Shown here one piece after another: positions 59,481-64,000 of a DNA stretch of 64,000 bases. Below the pieces are notes generated by a model. It did not search any database. It was not told the DNA's origin and saw nothing but the letters and a program-made list of their open reading frames with translations. Position 1 is the stretch's first letter. Each line of letters begins with the position of its first letter. The position numbers and the translations under genes were made by a program. The stretch comes from Drosophila pseudoobscura (taxonomy: Eukaryota; Arthropoda; Insecta; Diptera; Drosophilidae), in contig NC_046681.1 in the NCBI RefSeq assembly GCF_009870125.1, positions 24,264,001 through 24,328,000 on the forward strand. The letters are read 5' to 3'.

Positions 59481-62400
59481 ATGCCACCAACGGAGACTCT
59501 GCGATCGGGAGAGCGTGCAGGCGGTGGTGCTGCTGGTGGAGTCACAGGAATGGGAGGCGCTGGCACAGGCACCAGTTCCAGTGCCGCCTCTGAACAGACA
59601 TACATCATAAGACAAAGCAACAAATACTATGAGCACCGTGATTCCCAGGCTACGGCCATGTCCGTAGACTATTCCGGACAGTGGGTGCTACTGGCGGGGC
59701 GTGGTTATCTCGCCTTGCAGCGTCTGGGCCAAGACGATGGAACTCTACGACGTCACGAGCGCCAGTCCAAGTACGAGGTGTCTGTGGCGGAGTTTGCCAT
59801 AACCCCCAGCCGTAAAGAGTTCTGCGCAATAGCCGTAAGAGAAGTGAATCCTTGAGCAGGACGATTTTCATGATTTTTCCTTCTCGCAGACGAGCCAGCA
59901 TATTGACATTGTGCGCTGGGGTCCGGCAGAGCCCTACTATGAGAACTCGCTGCGTGGACACACCCGCACTGTGACCGACATTGATTGGCATGGCAAGGAT
60001 CCCAATTTGCTGGTCAGTTGCTCCATTGACACCTTCTCACACATTTGGGACCTGCGGGAACCGCGCAAGCCAGCCCTCTCCTTGAATGCCGTCTGCATGT
60101 GTAAATAGATTGCATCGATCCCCATGGATTCTCCTCTCATGTGTGTTCTGTTCTATTTTTACAGCTGGTGCCACTCAGGTGGGCTTCAATCGCGTGTCGG
60201 GGAATCTGCTGGCTGCCGCCCATGATGGCGATCTACGGATTTGGGACATACGCAAGGGTAGCTGTCCCACGCATTACATTACAGCCCATTTGAATCGAGT
60301 TCATGGCATCAACTGGAGTCACAGGCGGGAGACGTGCCTGGCCACTGCCAGCCAAGATGGCACTGTCAAGTATTTTGATGTGTGCAATCCCCGCAGAGCA
60401 GAGAAGATCATCACCACAATGTCGCCGGTTTGGCGAGCACGCTACACGGTAGTGTCCCGTCCCCCCTACCTTATGGCTCTAAAATACGTAATTTAAATCT
60501 AAACTGTATTGCAGCCCATTGGCAACGGCCTGGTTAGCATTGTGGTGCCACATTTGGGCCGCGGCGAGAATAGTCTGCTGCTCTGGAGCAATAGCAAACA
60601 AACGGATCCCATTTGCTCGTTTGTGGGTCACACGGATGTCATTCTGGACTTTGCCTGGCGTCCCAATCGCGAGAATTTCACTGAAATTGTAAGCATACCC
60701 CCTCCTGCGGATGATTTAATCATGGATTTACCTTTCAGGAGCTGGTTACCTGGTCCAGAGATCGCACTTTGAGAGTTTGGAAAATCGATGACAATATGTT
60801 GAGGCTGTGCGAGCCATCCGCCGACGAAGAGGAACCACGCTATGAGCCCGAGTTGAGTGAACTGAGAGTGCCCACGCCGCCAGAGTTCTTGCATCCACGT
60901 TCGGTGGCGGCGACCGCTGGCTCGCTGCCCATATCTACGGGCGATGGGGCATGCAATACGCTGCCCATGGCACGCTCGCCAAGCTTCGGAGGTGGCTACT
61001 GTCGCCGGGAGGAGCCGCATATAGCCAGGTCGCTGACAGATCAACCCACGTGCTCGCTCCATCACGAGTTCTCGCTTCTGAACACGAACATGCCGCATGT
61101 GGAGGTGGACATGTTGGATGCCATCAAGCGGTATGCCTGCTTCAAGATCTGTGCGGGTGGGCACACGGTCATACTGCAGGTCACCTTCTCCACATCGTAT
61201 CCCAGTCCCAGTGTCCCGCCAGTGTTTCAGCTGTGCCAGGGCACGACGCTGTCCAGCGAGGTTAGTGCCATACTCATGAAAATCCTGCGATGCAACGCCC
61301 TGCAGCGAGTCAAGAAATCGCGCACTTGCCTGGAGCAATGTCTGCGTGCTCTGGTGGCGGCCATGAAAAAGAAGGTGGCTGCTGTCGGGGGCGTGGGCGA
61401 AGACCGAAGTCAACTGCTGCTGCAGTCCCCCAGGCTGGAGGGAGCTCTGTCGAGTGCCCTGCACGATGCTTGCATTCCCTTTCCACGCACTTCGGGCGTG
61501 CATTTCAATGCAATTGGCATGCTGACCACGTTTGCCCAGCCCGTGAACAACAAGCGGCTGACCCTCCGACAGCATCAGTCGATGACCCCAAGGACTCTGT
61601 CTGCCATCAACGGCAGCGGGCTGCTGGGTAATGTAATGGGCACGGCCCAAAGGGATGCAAACGCGTCATTTTATCTCCAGGAGCGGATGATTTCACTCAA
61701 ACCAGGAAAACAGCGTGCCATTAGGCAGATGAATGGCAGTCCCGTGGTGCATGTCTACGATGCCAGCAGTCTTCTCCATGTCAGCCGCAACATGGCCAGG
61801 GAATTCTCTTTGGACAAGCACAACATAGCAGAGACGTGCCGGCGCAATCTCGAGATCTGTCGCAAGTATGGACGCATGGACCTGTTGCCCGTCTGGCTGC
61901 TGGCAGAATTGATAGCCACTCCGCATGTACCGCACGAGACGATGAATGAGCTGCTCTTCTACAAGGATCCCTTCAAGAAATCCCTACTGGAGTCGCTGAT
62001 CATGCACTACGCCAGCTCGGGTGATATCCAGACGTCCGTCCTATTGGCCTGCCTGTTCGACAAGTGTCCCACGGGTGGCATAATGGACGTGGCCGTGCCC
62101 AGTCGCTTGCCACCGCAACTGAACGCTCAGCTGTCGCCTTACCACACGGTGCTCCCGTTGGACGTAAAGTCCAGCTCCTCCAGCCATTGGCAGCAGATGA
62201 AGCAGATGCGCAGCAATTCCTGGTCGGACTCCCTGGACTGGCTGGACGTCAAACAGTTGCAAGCCGATGCCTATTCATGTTCTCTGATCAGACGCACCAA
62301 GATGCCGCTGTTCGACCAGTTCAAGCGTGCCTATTCCGAGATTCTTTTTGGCTGGCAGCTCCTCTCAAAGCGGGCCCTTATCCTGAAGCACACACAGAAC

Positions 62401-62778
62401 ACACCGCCTCCCATCCAAGGCGTGGAGTTTGTCACCGAGTGCGGCACTTGCAACAAGCCGAAGCGCACTCCGAAATGTGAGTTCTGCAAGCGGCCGGCGC
62501 TATACTGCGTTCTCTGTCGTCTGCCTGTCAAAGGAGCAGCGAACGCTTGTCTGGCCTGTGGCCATGGCGGACACATGGATCACATGATGCAGTGGTTTGA
62601 GGTGAGTTCTATCAAAGGCACTAAAAAGCTGTTTTATGACGTGTCTCTAATTATATTTACTCTTAACCTGCAAACGAGGCTTTAATCTTTATTTATATTT
62701 CAGAAACACACTGTTTGTGCAACATGTGGCTGCAGCTGCCTGGAGCGCACCTCGGAGCTACTGGCACTGCTCAGCTGA
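59481..62778 (+). CDS. Wdr59: WD repeat protein 59, GATOR2 complex subunit
   Basis: Six coding exons (59481-59834, 59890-60100, 60165-60448, 60515-60688, 60739-62601, 62704-62778) splice in phase through introns of 50-102 bp into 986 residues, about the family length (human WDR59 is 974). A Ser/Gly/Thr-rich N-terminus leads into a beta propeller with visible blades ending HIWDLREP, DLRIWDIRKG, VKYFDV and LRVWKI (to about residue 356). An RWD domain follows at about 448-550 (LHHEFSLLNTN). The C-terminus is a Cys/His zinc module: CGTCNKPK, CEFCKRP, CVLCRLP, CLACGHGGHMDH and, across the last splice, CATCGCSCL. GATOR2 opposes GATOR1 on the lysosome and so supports TORC1 activation by amino acids. 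Retaining the last intron would replace the final zinc ligands with 28 unrelated residues. AATAAA lies at 63071-63076. Confidence 0.96.
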
Positions 62779-63070
62779 TCTTGAACACAGCTTTAAAATT
62801 CCCTACCCCATAGATTGGTGGTTTTTGTAGGCTCTAAGCGAAAAGATGTTTTGTACTATTTGAGAAATATATATATGTACGTATTTAAGTCTACCCATAT
62901 GACCAGGATGCTTATAGATCCTAAGACGAGTGGCTGGAACTGACCAAAGAAACGTAGCCATGAGACTAAAAGAAGGTCAAAGCAGAATTAGGCTTTAAAT
63001 TGATGAAACGCGTGGTGGCCGTCAGTCGACGTTAAAGCATCTTAAAATCATACAAAAAAGACGAACATTA

Positions 63071-63076
63071 ATAAAC
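63071..63076 (+). terminator. Wdr59: Polyadenylation signal for Wdr59
   Basis: AATAAA about 290 bases after the stop. The convergent gene's candidate signal (minus strand) is at 63211-63216, so the two 3' ends lie close together. Confidence 0.5.
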
Positions 63077-63210
63077 TGATAAGAAATAAAAATCCCACAC
63101 AATACGCTCCAAAAGATATCAAAAACAAAAATTAAATTTGATAAAATTAAATTTTAATTATTAAATTTAAAATTAATTGAATTATTTCTCGTTTTTTTCA
63201 AGTACATACA

Positions 63211-63216
63211 TTTATT
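63211..63216 (-). terminator. Polyadenylation signal for the convergent gene
   Basis: AATAAA on the minus strand, about 625 bases past the stop of the partial gene at the right edge. Other candidates exist in this AT-rich stretch. Confidence 0.35.
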
Positions 63217-63839
63217 TTTTACTTTCATAATTATAATTTTTAGTTTATCTTTTCTTGTTCTTTTTTGTTTTACTTTTAGCTTATAATTTACGATTTTACT
63301 TGTAGTTTTTTTTGCGTTTGCAATCATAATTTTTGCGTGTGAGTGTTGAAAGTAACGTAATTGTTTTTATGTTGGAAATAATTTTTAAAATTAATTTCTA
63401 CAGCTGGTTTTTTTTCTGTTCTCCCTTCTTTTATAAGCGTCATAAAAATTAGAATAGAAGAACCTCAAGGAACGAAAATTAAAACACACGCCGGGAACTG
63501 CTCGCAGCTCGCGTGCAATAAAGAAAAGGGATAAATTATAAAGAACACAATATTGCCGGGATCTTAAACGAGAGAACAAAAACTTACAAGTCCCTTAAGC
63601 TAAAACAAAAAGCACACGCGCACAGAGACGAAAGAAATAAACAAATTAAATTTAAATCCCGATGGAATTTCAACATTTCAGCTGCCGTTATTGTTTTTGG
63701 GACTCTACTCCTCTTCTACAAGCGTGTGTGTGTGTGTGTATATATTGAATGGGGATCGGGGGATGGATGGATGGGATGGGTATCGGGGGCACACTATCAA
63801 TCAATACCAACCACTGGCCATGTTGTAATTCTCGTGATA
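63217..63839. other. 3' flank of the convergent gene
   Basis: AT-rich DNA with (GT)n at about 63725-63738 and a G-rich GGGATGGATGG stretch at 63751-63790. No gene seen; probably 3' UTR of the minus-strand gene. Confidence 0.5.
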
Positions 63840-64000
63840 TCATTTCAGCTGATCCCGATACGACATGATGGCCTTCATGAGTAGTCGGACATTGCTGCAC
63901 TGCGTGCTCTTGGGACAATTCTTGATGAACAGCTGGCAATTGCGGTACAGCTCGGAGAGCACCTTGGGGGCGTGCTCGCGGGTAATGGGATCCACCATAT
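63840..64000 (-). CDS. C-terminal end of an unrecognised gene (partial)
   Basis: A minus-strand frame enters from the right edge and ends with TGA at 63842-63840. It gives 52 residues from a Met (63998) that is probably internal: VDPITREHAPKVLSELYR, then a segment with NCQLF, KNCPKSTQCSN and a C-terminal MSYRDQLK. The composition is coding-like (helical, with charged and Leu residues alternating, and third-position G/C preference as in Wdr59). No intron signal interrupts it. I do not recognise the family, and the rest of the gene lies outside the window. Confidence 0.7.
   Translation of the reverse strand, partial: MVDPITREHAPKVLSELYRNCQLFIKNCPKSTQCSNVRLLMKAIMSYRDQLK

Noticed and set aside
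1-64000. CRISPR arrays, operons, ribosome binding sites and prophage
   Set aside because: The DNA is from an insect nuclear genome; spliced genes and polyadenylation signals are present and no such bacterial features were seen. No convincing canonical tRNA or rRNA gene was noticed by eye, though a covariance-model search was not possible.

Overview
The window looks like Drosophila genomic DNA. Introns are short (50-102 bp) with GT/AG ends, promoters carry TATA/Inr or Ohler motif 1 (M1BP) elements, and the noncoding DNA is full of CA/CT/TATA microsatellites. Three genes can be named: allatostatin C (AstC), allatostatin double C (AstCC) and Wdr59. The density and length of the simple repeats would suit the obscura group, but that species guess is an inference.

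Layout. Positions 1-31.9 kb hold no protein-coding exon that I can support. On the minus strand there are two candidate noncoding first exons (14503-15477 and 27231-27809), each with an Inr at its start and a splice donor at its end. They probably belong to a gene whose coding exons lie beyond the left edge. The same region holds a Tc1-like MITE (6472-6881), a possible piggyBac-like MITE (30399-31023) and copies of a short repeat with the core CAGTGTGGCTTAG. From 32 to 39 kb there are two small single-exon plus-strand genes for secreted proteins that I do not recognise (32035-32403 and 38494-38694). Each has a signal peptide, dibasic sites and no cysteine in the mature part. A decayed non-LTR retrotransposon RNase H fragment follows at about 39.1 kb.

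From 40.6 to 51.3 kb lies the allatostatin C locus on the minus strand. AstC has three coding exons (40659-41146) and probably a remote TATA-driven leader exon at 46760-46998. AstCC has four coding exons (49639-51215), its own TATA/Inr promoter, and an N-terminal signal anchor in place of a classical signal peptide. The two paralogues encode somatostatin-like disulfide peptides ending in a C-x6-C-F core. With the two unknown precursors to their left, four likely secreted or peptide-precursor genes sit within about 20 kb.

From 54.2 to 62.8 kb two plus-strand genes follow. The first is a DUF229 (alkaline-phosphatase superfamily) type II membrane protein, split into a tiny first coding exon and a large second one. 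The second is Wdr59, a subunit of the GATOR2 complex in amino-acid signalling to TORC1, with six coding exons and a motif 1 promoter. At the right edge the C-terminal 53 codons of an unrecognised gene run in from the minus strand, convergent with Wdr59.
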